Shown here piece after piece: positions 14,663-23,425 of a stretch of DNA of 34,655 bases; the stretch's first letter is position 1; every line of letters begins with the position of its first letter. The stretch is from positions 1 to 34,655 of the forward strand of contig CAIRAW010000061.1 in the NCBI GenBank assembly GCA_903876735.1, given 5' to 3'. The notes under the pieces are model-generated. The model was not told the origin of the DNA, did not search any database, and saw only the letters and a program-made list of their open reading frames with translations. The translations under genes and the position numbers were made by a program. Source of the DNA: an uncultured beta proteobacterium (GTDB lineage Bacteria > Pseudomonadota > Gammaproteobacteria > Burkholderiales > Burkholderiaceae_C).

Positions 14663-17437
14663 TCAGCTCAACTCTGAAGGCCGCGTGGCCTGTTCCAGTT
14701 CTGCGAGTTGCTCAAGCAAGCGCTGGTGCAGAAAACGCAGGTCGTTGAGTTCAGCCAAGGCCTGGGCGCGGCGGTCCAGTGCCTTGAGTTTGAGCAAGCG
14801 GGCTGCCAGGGTCAGTGCCTGCTGGTGCAGCCGTTGAATCGCTTGCCAGGCTGGTTGTGAATCGTGGCGCGCCAGCGCTGCGCCACTGAGCCAACTGTCC
14901 AGGCGCAACTGCTGCGGATGCACCGGCGGCTGTGCATCGGGCTGGTCTAAGAGAAAAGCTTCAACTGCAGCAATCCAGGCGCGGTACTCGACGGCGGCGC
15001 GCAGCACCGGCAAATTGTCATAACTTACCCTGGGCAGATCGGCCCAGGCGGGGTCCGGTCGCCAGCGTGCGATCCAGCCGGGCAGGTCAGCCGCCGACAT
15101 CGGACCCGCAATGCCATAACCCTGTGCCAGGTCGCAGCCCAGTTGCAGCAGCAGGGTGCCGTGGGCCACGGTTTCCACACCTTCGGCAATGACCTGGCGC
15201 CGAAACGCACTGGCCATGCCGATCACACCTTCCAGAATGGCCAGATCGTCCGGGTCGTCGAGCATGTTGTGGACAAAGCTGCGGTCGATCTTGAGCAGGT
15301 TTACGCGCAGGTGTTTCAGGTAGGTCAGCGACGAATAGCCGGTGCCAAAGTCGTCCAGCGCAAAACGGACACCGATCTTGCGACAGGATTCGATCACGCT
15401 GGCGATGTGATTGAGGTCTTCCAGCGCGCTGCTTTCAAGCACCTCCAACTCCAGATCCTGCGCCCGGATGGTGGGATGGCACGCCAGCATCTGGCTCAGA
15501 TGCGTCGCGAAGTCCTTTTGCTGCAACTGGTACGCGCTGACGTTGACGCTGATCGGGAGACTGAAGCCTGCGCCCTGCCAGCGCTCCATCTGGACCAGCG
15601 CGCTGTCGATGACCCAGTCGCCCAATTCCACGCAGAGCGGATGGTTGTCGATCAGCGGCAGGAACTCAGCCGGCAGCAGCAGACCGCGCTCCGGATGGAC
15701 CCAGCGGATCAGGGCCTCGGCGCCGATGACGCTGCCGCTGCGCATGTTCACCTTGGGTTGGTAATACAGCACGAACTGTCGGGCCTGCAGTGCTTCGCCG
15801 ATGTCTTGCACGCTGCGATGGTGGCCGCGGATGCTGTGGTCTTGCTGCGTGTCAAAGAGGTGGAATCGATTTTTGCCGGCGAGCTTGGCCTGGTACATGG
15901 CCTGGTCCGCCTGGCGCAGCAGTTGGTCAGCATCGATCTCGGGTGTTTGCGGGTAGAAAGTGACGCCTATGCTGGCAGAGACCTGCAGGTTGACGCCTGC
16001 AATCGCAACCGGCTGTGAGGCGGCCGTCAGCAACCGGGTCAGCAGCGGCACGCTGGCGGCGACGTCGTCGAGATTGAGGACGGCAACAAACTCGTCGCCA
16101 CCCAGGCGCGCCAGCGTATCGCTCTCGCGCAGGACCTGCTTCATGCGCGAGGCCACGGTCATCAGCAACTGGTCGCCGGTTGTGTGCCCATGCTGGTCGT
16201 TGATGGCCTTGAAACCGTCCAGGTCGAGGTAGGCCACCGCCACCGTCTGCTTGCGCCGTTGCGCCTGCAGCATGGATTGCTGCAGCCGGTCGGCCAGCAG
16301 AACGCGGTTGGGCAACCCGGTCAGCACATCAAAATGCGCCAGCCGTTCGAGCTGGTTCTGATGCGCCTTGATGGACGTGATGTCGGTAAACATGGCGACA
16401 TAGTTCAGCGCTTGGTCGTCGTTGCCGCGCACACTGCTGACCGTCAGCAGCTCGGGGTAAATCTCGCCATTCTTGCGCCGGTTCCAGATTTCGCCATCCC
16501 ATTGCCCGCTGGCGATCAGGTCGTGCCACATCGATTCATAAAAACTTTTGTCCTGGCGTCCCGAATTAAGCAGGCGCGGGTTGCATCCCAGCACATCTTC
16601 GCGCGAAAAACCGGTGATGCGGCTGAACGCGGCGTTGATGTCGATGATGGCGCCGTCAGCGTCAGTGATCATGATGCCTTCGCGCGCATGGGTGAAGACG
16701 CTGGCCGCCAGTTGGAGTTCATCCTGCGCCCGCTTGCGCTCCGTGATGTTGGCGATGACGCCGATAATGCCGTCCTGCTGACCCTTGGTGTTGGTAAAGC
16801 GCTTGCCGCTCAGATGACCCCAGAACTCACCGTGGTCTGCTCGTTCGTAGCGACGGTCGATCTCAACCGCGGCAACGGTGTTGTTCAACAGCGACGCTAT
16901 CGTCTCGAGCGCGAGTTCGCGCTCGGCCGGGTGCGTCAGGCTGACATAGTCACTTCCGATCAGTGTTTGCAGCGTGCAGCCAAACATGTCGGCCATGTGC
17001 TGGTTGGCCTGCGTGATGCGACCCTGGCGGTCGAGCAGAAAGATGGCCACGCTGCTGGTGTCGAAGATCTGCCGCAGCAGTGCCTTGCGTTGTTCCAGAT
17101 CGGCCAGCAGGTGGTTGAAGCCCGCGAGCAGTTGGCCGATTTCGTCATGCCGGGTGACCGGCACGGGCAACTGCTGCTTGTCAGACAGTCGGGTCAGCGT
17201 TTGGGTCGCCACCATCAGCGGCGCGAGCTGAAAGCGCAGCGTCGCGTAGCAAAGCGCGCTTGCCATCAGCGTGATCAACAGGCTTGCCAACAGCAGGCGC
17301 AGGCGCATGTCGCTGTGCATCAGCAAGCTGGCATAAAAAGTCAGCGACCACAGGCTCAGCAGGATGATCGCCAGCGTGAACAGGGTTAACCGAAAAGTGA
17401 GCGAGCGACCCTGGAGCGGTTTCAGGTGCAGGCTCAT
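14663..17437 (-). CDS. PAS-GGDEF-EAL cyclic-di-GMP protein with a CZB-like tail
   Basis: Membrane-anchored dual-domain protein, 924 residues. TM1 is about 15-38 and TM2 about 47-66 with almost no periplasmic loop; HAMP-like 67-120; PAS 1 121-235; PAS 2 243-358; GGDEF 365-530 with intact GGDEF (446-450) and inhibitory RxxD site RESD (437-440); EAL 545-795 with E574-A-L, DDFGTGYSS (695-703), KIDRSF and AEGVET intact. Both synthesis and hydrolysis are chemically possible; one usually dominates. The tail (815-918) resembles a CZB domain (RLDSWLSG, RLHQQA) but lacks the usual zinc-binding Cys. ATG 17437 is chosen because MSLHLKPLQG leads into TM1 and the upstream frame extension runs into hemH. 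It follows hemH by 23 bp. Confidence 0.92.
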   Translation of the reverse strand: MSLHLKPLQGRSLTFRLTLFTLAIILLSLWSLTFYASLLMHSDMRLRLLLASLLITLMASALCYATLRFQLAPLMVATQTLTRLSDKQQLPVPVTRHDEIGQLLAGFNHLLADLEQRKALLRQIFDTSSVAIFLLDRQGRITQANQHMADMFGCTLQTLIGSDYVSLTHPAERELALETIASLLNNTVAAVEIDRRYERADHGEFWGHLSGKRFTNTKGQQDGIIGVIANITERKRAQDELQLAASVFTHAREGIMITDADGAIIDINAAFSRITGFSREDVLGCNPRLLNSGRQDKSFYESMWHDLIASGQWDGEIWNRRKNGEIYPELLTVSSVRGNDDQALNYVAMFTDITSIKAHQNQLERLAHFDVLTGLPNRVLLADRLQQSMLQAQRRKQTVAVAYLDLDGFKAINDQHGHTTGDQLLMTVASRMKQVLRESDTLARLGGDEFVAVLNLDDVAASVPLLTRLLTAASQPVAIAGVNLQVSASIGVTFYPQTPEIDADQLLRQADQAMYQAKLAGKNRFHLFDTQQDHSIRGHHRSVQDIGEALQARQFVLYYQPKVNMRSGSVIGAEALIRWVHPERGLLLPAEFLPLIDNHPLCVELGDWVIDSALVQMERWQGAGFSLPISVNVSAYQLQQKDFATHLSQMLACHPTIRAQDLELEVLESSALEDLNHIASVIESCRKIGVRFALDDFGTGYSSLTYLKHLRVNLLKIDRSFVHNMLDDPDDLAILEGVIGMASAFRRQVIAEGVETVAHGTLLLQLGCDLAQGYGIAGPMSAADLPGWIARWRPDPAWADLPRVSYDNLPVLRAAVEYRAWIAAVEAFLLDQPDAQPPVHPQQLRLDSWLSGAALARHDSQPAWQAIQRLHQQALTLAARLLKLKALDRRAQALAELNDLRFLHQRLLEQLAELEQATRPSELS

Positions 17438-17460
17438 ACGGTTGCAAAGATGCCGCTGGT

Positions 17461-18555
17461 TTACTGCCGGGCGCCCAGCGCGAGGGCTGCGCTGCGTGAC
17501 GCCGCCAGTGCTACGGGGTCTGGCGCAAGCTGCGTCGGCCAGCCCGCCAGGTGGCGCTGCGTCAGCTCGCACAGCGCGCTGATCCAGACCGGGTCGTCAT
17601 TCAGGCAGGGGATATAGTGGAATTCTTTGCCGCCCGCCTGCAGAAAGGCCGCGCGCCCCTCCATGTTGATTTCTTCCAGCGTCTCCAGACAGTCGCTGGT
17701 AAAACCGGGGCAGACCACATCAACGCGCTTGACGCCGGACTTGGCCAGTGCGATCAGGCTCGGCTCGGTGTAGGGCTGCAGCCATTTGGCGCGGCCCAGG
17801 CGCGACTGGAACGTGACCTTGTACTGTTCGGGCCTGAGTCCGAGTTGAGCCGCCAGCAGGCGCGCGGTCTTGAAGCACTCGCAGTGGTAGGGGTCACCCA
17901 GGTGCAGACTGCGCTCGGGTATGCCATGAAAACTCATCACCAGTTGCTCGGGGCGGCCATTGTCCTTCCAGTGGCGCCCAATGCTGGCAGCGAGCGATTC
18001 GATGTAGCCGGCATCATCATGATAGCGGTTGACAAAGCGCAGTTCGGGCAGATTGCGCACGGTGGCGGCCCAGGCGTAGACGGCGTCGAACAGGCTGGCC
18101 GTGGTGGTGGCGGAATACTGCGGGTAGGCCGGCAGCACCAGAACGCGCGTCACCCCTTCGGCCTTGAGCGCGTCGAGCTGTTCGGCGATTGAGGTGCTGC
18201 CGTAGCGCATGGCATAGCGCACCAGCACGTCGTGCCCGCGCTGTGCCAGCCAACCCTGCAGCAGCAGCGCCTGTTTCTCGGTCCAGATCTTCAGCGGTGA
18301 GCCCTCGGGCGTCCAGATGCTGGCGTATTTGGCGGCCGACTTGGCGGGCCGAAACGGCAGGATCACGCCGTTGAGGATCAGCCACCAGAGCAGGCGCGGG
18401 ATTTCCACCACGCGGTGATCGCTGAGGAATTCCTTCAGATAGCGCCGCACGTCTGGCGTGCTGGGTGTGTCGGGTGTGCCGAGGTTGCAGAACAGCACGG
18501 CGCTGCGCGCGCGCTGGCCGTGCTGAAAAGGGGGTTCTTGCTTGAATGACGTCAT
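17461..18555 (-). CDS. hemH: Ferrochelatase
   Basis: Inserts Fe2+ into protoporphyrin IX, the last step of protohaem synthesis; 364 residues, normal for proteobacterial enzymes. Conserved catalytic His210 sits in LVMSFHGIPERS and Glu291 in GFTSDCLETLEEI. VLFCNLGTPDTP near the N-terminus and PAYPQYSATTTAS (142-154) are standard. No iron-sulfur-binding C-terminal extension is evident. It lies 92 bp downstream of the acylase gene and 23 bp upstream of the GGDEF-EAL gene on the same strand. Confident. Confidence 0.96.
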   Translation of the reverse strand: MTSFKQEPPFQHGQRARSAVLFCNLGTPDTPSTPDVRRYLKEFLSDHRVVEIPRLLWWLILNGVILPFRPAKSAAKYASIWTPEGSPLKIWTEKQALLLQGWLAQRGHDVLVRYAMRYGSTSIAEQLDALKAEGVTRVLVLPAYPQYSATTTASLFDAVYAWAATVRNLPELRFVNRYHDDAGYIESLAASIGRHWKDNGRPEQLVMSFHGIPERSLHLGDPYHCECFKTARLLAAQLGLRPEQYKVTFQSRLGRAKWLQPYTEPSLIALAKSGVKRVDVVCPGFTSDCLETLEEINMEGRAAFLQAGGKEFHYIPCLNDDPVWISALCELTQRHLAGWPTQLAPDPVALAASRSAALALGARQ

Positions 18556-18647
18556 GCGCTATTTTCGCGTATCGCAGGGCGTTCTGCCTCAGGCGTTTGG
18601 GTAAGCCACAATTTCTGCTGTTTGGGAGCCTGCGATGACAAACCGGA

Positions 18648-21065
18648 TCAGAGTGCCGGCGCCAGGGTCAGGGTGCTGCGCGTGCTGGCCGCAACATCGG
18701 CTTCGCTCAGATGCTGGGCCACATAGCCACCGGCGATGTAGGTCTGCGCCTGGTCGCGGTAATGGCTGTCGAACAGCACGCCGCTTTGCCCCAGCGGGTT
18801 GATGCCCAGCGCCTTGCCAGCGTCGGCAAAATCGATCACGCGCCGGGTTGAGGGACCGTAGTTCACGGCCCAGGGCGCTGAGCCGATGGAGCCGGCCAGG
18901 TTGTTGGGCAACTCGCGCCCGCCCGGTGCCGGCAGGGGCCCGGTGTTGAACAACTGGTCGAGCGGCTTTTGCGCTGCCAGCGGATGGCCGTGCGTCAGGG
19001 TGTGGGCCTTGCCCCAGGTCCAGTTCGCGCTGTCCTGGCCGAACGTGGCTTGCAGGTGCGCCAGCGTGGCACGCCACGCCGCTTTGACGGTGTCGGCGCG
19101 GCTCTCGAGCGCCGGCGTGTTGCGGTTGTCCCACCACGGTGAGTTCGCGTCCGCCGCCAACCGTGGCAGGGCCGAGTCGAGCGTGCGCGTGCCCAGCAGG
19201 TTCTTGAATTGCAACTCGCCCATTTCATCGGCCATGGCGGCGCGCGCCAGTTCATAAACGAACTGGTTGTAGACGGTGGCGGCAACACTGCCGAGCGCGT
19301 GTTTGCCGTTCCATTGCGCCAGACTGTCGAGCAGCGCGCGCTCAGCCGGATCGGTAACCAGCGTACGCAAGACCGGCAGCAGCGGCTCGAGCAGGCGCCG
19401 GCTGAAGTCGCTCTGATTGTCGAGTTGCAGCGCCTGGCTCGCCTGGCTGTCCCAGCGTTGCTTGCTATCGCGCAGCAGCGCGTCCAGGCGTTGCGCCCGG
19501 TCGGCCAGGTTGTAGTAGCCGGCCACCGGCAGGCCGCTGCCCGCTTTCGGTTCGTGATTGGCCGAGATGATGTAGCCGCGTGCCGGATTTTCTTCGTGCG
19601 GGTTGTCGCGGAAGTCGGTAAAGCCGAGTTTGTCAGACTCAGGCAGACTGCCGTCGAGGATGAAACTGGGGTTGACCTGGGCCGGGCGGATCGGCAGTTT
19701 GGCCGCAGCCCACCAGCCGATGTCGCCACTGGCGTTGGCCCATACGATGTTCAGGCCAGGCGCATGGAGTTTGCTGCTGGCGGTGCGCATCTTCACCAGC
19801 GTATCGGCGCGATTGAATTCGTAGGAGGCGTCCAGGACGGGGTTCTCGGTTTCCAGAAAAGTCCACCACATCGCCACCGGCGTCGTGCCCAGGCTGGGGA
19901 AGGCGTCGGTGATGATCGGTCCGTGCGGCGAGCGGCGCAGCTTCAGGCTGATCGGTGCCGCGCCCTTGACCAGAATCGTTTCCTCGCGGCTTTGCATCTC
20001 CACCCACTGGCCGTGGTACCAGATCTGGTTTGCATTCGCCGGGTTGGTCTTCTCGGCGATCAAATCCATGTCATCGTTCTGGAACATGGTCAGGCTCCAG
20101 CCGAATTGCGCGTTGTGTCCCAGCATGGCATTGGGATTGAGTACCTGGTAGTGGCCGTAGAGTTCGAAGCCCGGCGCCGACAGGTGCGCCTCGTACCAGA
20201 CCGAGGGCGCCGAGAAGCCGATGTGCGGGTCACCCGCCAGCATTGGCTTGCCGCTGGCCGTGCGCTTGCCGGAAATGGCCCAGGCGTTGCTTCCTTCAAA
20301 GCGTCCCAGACCGGCCGCCTCGACCGCCTGCTCGCTGAGCTGGGCGATCTGGTTGAGCGTGGCCCAGCCTGCGGTGTTGACGATGGGGCTGACCCCTGCT
20401 GGCGCGTCGTCGGCTGCCAGCACGCCCTGCTTGTGACCGTCGAGATCGAAGACCTTCAAGTAAGCGGCGCCTAGCTTGTCGCGAACATAGGTCAGGGCTG
20501 GCTCGGTGCGGAAAGTGGCGGCAAAGCTGTAGGCCTGGTAGCCGGTCACGGCGAAGGTGTCCTGTGGTGTGAAGGGCCGTTTGCGAATGCCAAGCAGGTC
20601 GAATTCAAGCGGTGCCGGGTGGCTGGCCTGGAACTGGTTGATGCCGTCCAGGTAGGCCATCAGCGCTTTGGTCGAGGCGCTGTTCGGGTCCATCCTGGCG
20701 GCAGCGGTCTGCGCTTGCGCCGGAATACCCAGCGTGCGGAACAGTCGGTCGGTGTCAGCCAGCTTGGGGCCGAGGATTTCCGCCAGTTGCCCCTGCGCCA
20801 GACGCCGCACCAGCTCCATCTGGAACAAACGGTCCTGTGCGTGCACATAGCCCAGCGCGCGGTACAGGTCGGGCTCGTTCTCGGCCCGGATGTGCGGCAC
20901 GCCCCGTTCGTCGTAGCGCACCGTGACCGGTGCCTGCAATTGCGACAGCTTGAGCGTGCCGCTGCGCTGCGGCTGCTTGCTGTGGAGGTACCAGGCGCCG
21001 CCGGCAACGCCCAGCAGCAACAGGGCGCCCAGCAGCAGGGCAAGAATTTTGAGGGCGCGTTTCAT
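18648..21065 (-). CDS. Penicillin acylase family N-terminal-nucleophile hydrolase
   Basis: Exported amidohydrolase precursor of 805 residues. A hydrophobic N-terminus (about 5-26) acts as signal or anchor. An alpha-subunit region is followed by autocleavage before Ser259 in EGSNAWAISGKR, which becomes the N-terminal nucleophile of the beta subunit. PMLAGDPHIGFSAPSVWYE just after it is a family hallmark. Family members cleave amides including acyl-homoserine lactones, penicillins and acylated amino compounds; substrate cannot be assigned. The gene starts 39 bp after hpnE on the same strand and may be co-transcribed with hpnCDE. Confidence 0.9.
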   Translation of the reverse strand: MKRALKILALLLGALLLLGVAGGAWYLHSKQPQRSGTLKLSQLQAPVTVRYDERGVPHIRAENEPDLYRALGYVHAQDRLFQMELVRRLAQGQLAEILGPKLADTDRLFRTLGIPAQAQTAAARMDPNSASTKALMAYLDGINQFQASHPAPLEFDLLGIRKRPFTPQDTFAVTGYQAYSFAATFRTEPALTYVRDKLGAAYLKVFDLDGHKQGVLAADDAPAGVSPIVNTAGWATLNQIAQLSEQAVEAAGLGRFEGSNAWAISGKRTASGKPMLAGDPHIGFSAPSVWYEAHLSAPGFELYGHYQVLNPNAMLGHNAQFGWSLTMFQNDDMDLIAEKTNPANANQIWYHGQWVEMQSREETILVKGAAPISLKLRRSPHGPIITDAFPSLGTTPVAMWWTFLETENPVLDASYEFNRADTLVKMRTASSKLHAPGLNIVWANASGDIGWWAAAKLPIRPAQVNPSFILDGSLPESDKLGFTDFRDNPHEENPARGYIISANHEPKAGSGLPVAGYYNLADRAQRLDALLRDSKQRWDSQASQALQLDNQSDFSRRLLEPLLPVLRTLVTDPAERALLDSLAQWNGKHALGSVAATVYNQFVYELARAAMADEMGELQFKNLLGTRTLDSALPRLAADANSPWWDNRNTPALESRADTVKAAWRATLAHLQATFGQDSANWTWGKAHTLTHGHPLAAQKPLDQLFNTGPLPAPGGRELPNNLAGSIGSAPWAVNYGPSTRRVIDFADAGKALGINPLGQSGVLFDSHYRDQAQTYIAGGYVAQHLSEADVAASTRSTLTLAPAL

Positions 21066-21104
21066 CGGCTGGTCTCCTTGTCATTTTTACGACTTGCTGC
21101 AGCA

Positions 21105-22424
21105 TCATAAACTTCCCGGCAGTGCCGCCACCGCCGCAACGCCGCTGCGCACCGCGCCTTCGAGCGTCGCCGGGTAGGGTCCGGCCACATAGTCGCCGCA
21201 GACCAGCAAGCCGGGCGCGATCTGCTGCGAAGGCCGCAGCAGTCCCGGTGTGCAGGCAAAGGTGGCGCGCTTTTCCACAATGGTTTGAAGTGCCTGCAAG
21301 TGCAGGCCCAGTTGCGCCTGTGCTTGCGCCAGCACCTGCGTTTGCAGTGCGGCGCGTTCCAGCGTGCTGGCGCTCACCACAAAGGCCAGCAGCCCCGGCG
21401 GTCCGCCGAGTTGGCCGCGGTCAAACACGAACTGCGCCGGCATCTCCGAGGCGGCCCCGGTGCCGCTGCGCAGCGCCAGCATCGGGGCGCTCAGACTGGC
21501 CCCAGCCGCCCAGGCATAGACCGTGGCGATGGCTTCAAAGTGCAGACCCTGTGCGACCGCGCACCACGCTTGCATCAGTCCTGCGGTTGCGGCGTCGGCG
21601 CTGGCGGCACTGTTCTCGATCAAGCGCGCCGCCGCGCTGGCGTCGGTGGCGACGATGAGCGCGTCAAAGCATTCACCGTTCACTTGCCATTGCGAACCCT
21701 GCGCCAGGACCGAACTGATGCGCGCAGCCAGTCGCAGTTCGGCACCGCGCTCAAGCAGGTAACGCTGGCCGGCCGCCGGGAACAGCGCGGAGAGATCGAG
21801 CTGCGGCAGCAGCAGATTGGAGGCGCCGGCGCTACCGAACAGCGCGTCCTGCATGACGCGCAGAAAGACGGGGGCGCTGGCTGCCTGCGCTGGCGTGTTG
21901 AGGGCGGAGACGCACAGCGGCTCTATCAGGTCGGCCAGCACACGCGGACGCAAGCCCTGGCACAACTGACTGACTGAAACGTTCGCGCTGCATTGAAAGC
22001 CCTGGCGCTGCCAACGGCCGGCCAGACGCAGCAAAGACCACTTGTCCGACAGGCTCCAGCCGCGCGCGCCGACAATGCCGGCCAGCGCGTCCAGCGGGCT
22101 TGGCCAGTTCGGAAACTGCAGGCCTGCGCCATCGGGAAAACGCAGCGCCAGCGGCAGCCGCACGAGCGCCGTTTGGGGGTCGACGCCGACTTGCTGCAGC
22201 AATCGCAGCGTCTCGCTGTAAGCGCCAATCAGGATGTGCTGGCCGTTGTCGAGGGTGACTGGCGTGCCATCGGGCAAATTGCCGGACAGCGCTCGGGCGC
22301 GTCCGCCGACGGCGTGGCTGGCTTCAAAAACCGTGACCCGGTGCCCCGCTGTCGTGGCCTCGACCGCCGACGCGATGCCGGCCCAGCCGGCGCCGATGAT
22401 GGCGAGTTTCAATGAGGCTGTCAT
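21105..22424 (-). CDS. hpnE: Hydroxysqualene dehydroxylase HpnE
   Basis: FAD-dependent amine-oxidase-like enzyme, 439 residues, that reduces hydroxysqualene to squalene in the HpnCDE route. The N-terminal Rossmann motif AIIGAGWAGIASAVEATTAG is followed by VTVFEAS (the ribose-binding acidic residue) and GGRAR; a C-terminal FAD segment (LLVCGDYVAGPYPATLEGAVRSG) closes the fold. It is third in the hpnC-hpnD-hpnE order. ATG 22424 lies inside the conserved end of an intergenic repeat, and AGCAGG from that repeat is the only visible ribosome site; a TTG at 22442 would be entirely repeat-derived. Confidence 0.92.
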   Translation of the reverse strand: MTASLKLAIIGAGWAGIASAVEATTAGHRVTVFEASHAVGGRARALSGNLPDGTPVTLDNGQHILIGAYSETLRLLQQVGVDPQTALVRLPLALRFPDGAGLQFPNWPSPLDALAGIVGARGWSLSDKWSLLRLAGRWQRQGFQCSANVSVSQLCQGLRPRVLADLIEPLCVSALNTPAQAASAPVFLRVMQDALFGSAGASNLLLPQLDLSALFPAAGQRYLLERGAELRLAARISSVLAQGSQWQVNGECFDALIVATDASAAARLIENSAASADAATAGLMQAWCAVAQGLHFEAIATVYAWAAGASLSAPMLALRSGTGAASEMPAQFVFDRGQLGGPPGLLAFVVSASTLERAALQTQVLAQAQAQLGLHLQALQTIVEKRATFACTPGLLRPSQQIAPGLLVCGDYVAGPYPATLEGAVRSGVAAVAALPGSL

Positions 22425-22539
22425 TGCGGACCTGCTCCGCAATCCATGGTTTGCGTGGCACTGGATCCCGGATCAGGTCCGGGATGACAACTGCGGGGTC
22501 CGGGATGACAACGGGGTCCGGGATGACAACTGCGGGGGG
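22420..22539. repeat. Bipartite palindromic repeat, copy 2, with attached short tandem repeats
   Basis: 22420-22489 repeats the copy-1 design: GTCATTGCGG... on the left and ...GGATCAGGTCCGG with GATGACA on the right. It continues into three tandem units of 18-21 bp sharing GGGGTCCGGGATGACAAC (22481-22539), the last incomplete. It fills the whole gap between hpnD and hpnE and overlaps the first bases of hpnE. Confidence 0.85.
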
Positions 22540-23379
22540 TCATATGCTCCCCAGCGCCTGCACCTTCCACGCCAGCCACAGTTTGCGCAGGGGCGTGAGG
22601 CTGATGCGCTGGTGCAGCACCTGGAACCGGTCGTGCTCGATTTCGGTCAGCAGGGTGCGGTAGATGCTGGCCATCATGAGGCCGGGTTTCTGCGCGCGCC
22701 GGTCGACTGGCGGCAGCAGGGCGAGCGCCTCGTCGTACAGGCCCTGGGCACGGCGTGCCTGGAACTGCATGAGCGCGAGAAAGCGCTCGGAGTAGCTGCA
22801 CTTGAGAATCTCATGCGCCTTGACGTCGAATTGTTGCAACTCGTTCATCGGCAGGTAGATGCGTCCGCGCCGCGCATCCTCGCCGACGTCGCGGATGATG
22901 TTGGTGAGTTGCAGCGCCTGACCGAGCTTGTGCGCGTACAAGGTGGTGCCGGGCTGGGTCTGGCCAAAGATATTGGCGGCGACCTCGCCGACCACGCCGG
23001 CCACCAGATGGCAGTAGCGCTGCAGGCCGGGATAGTCAAGGTAGCGGGTCTGGTTCAGGTCCATCTGGCAGCCCTCGATCACTGCTTGCAGGTGCTGCTG
23101 TTCGATGTGGAATTCGCTGACCAGGGGCGCCAGCGCCTGCATCACCGGGTGACTGGGCCTTCCGGCAAATGACTGCGCGACCTCGGCCTGCCACCAGGCG
23201 AGCTTGCTTGCGGCCACACCGGGGTCCACGATGTCGTCCACCACGTCGTCGACCTCGCGGCAGAAGGCATAAAAAGCGGTGATGGCAGCGCGCCGCGGTG
23301 CCGGCAGGAACAGAAAGGCGTAATAAAAGCTGCTGCCCGAGGAGGCGGTCTTTTGCTGAACGTATTCTTGTGGCGTCAT
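22540..23379 (-). CDS. hpnD: Presqualene diphosphate synthase HpnD
   Basis: Condenses two farnesyl diphosphates to presqualene diphosphate; 279 residues. The two Mg-diphosphate-binding motifs are REVDDVVDD (41-49) and NIIRDVGEDARRGRIYLP. SSFYYAFLFLP near the N-terminus is characteristic of HpnD. ATG 23379 is preferred over a TTG at 23412 because MTPQEYVQQKTASSG is the usual N-terminus and gives the usual length. No good ribosome site precedes either. It lies 46 bp after hpnC. Confidence 0.95.
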   Translation of the reverse strand: MTPQEYVQQKTASSGSSFYYAFLFLPAPRRAAITAFYAFCREVDDVVDDIVDPGVAASKLAWWQAEVAQSFAGRPSHPVMQALAPLVSEFHIEQQHLQAVIEGCQMDLNQTRYLDYPGLQRYCHLVAGVVGEVAANIFGQTQPGTTLYAHKLGQALQLTNIIRDVGEDARRGRIYLPMNELQQFDVKAHEILKCSYSERFLALMQFQARRAQGLYDEALALLPPVDRRAQKPGLMMASIYRTLLTEIEHDRFQVLHQRISLTPLRKLWLAWKVQALGSI

Positions 23380-23425
23380 GGAGGGTGCTAGTTTAAGGGG
23401 CGCACGTGACAAGTGTCGTTGCGCC

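Noticed and set aside
22481..22539. CRISPR-like array
   Set aside because: Units are 18-21 bp in direct tandem with no spacers and no cas genes; better explained as slippage of a repeat arm.
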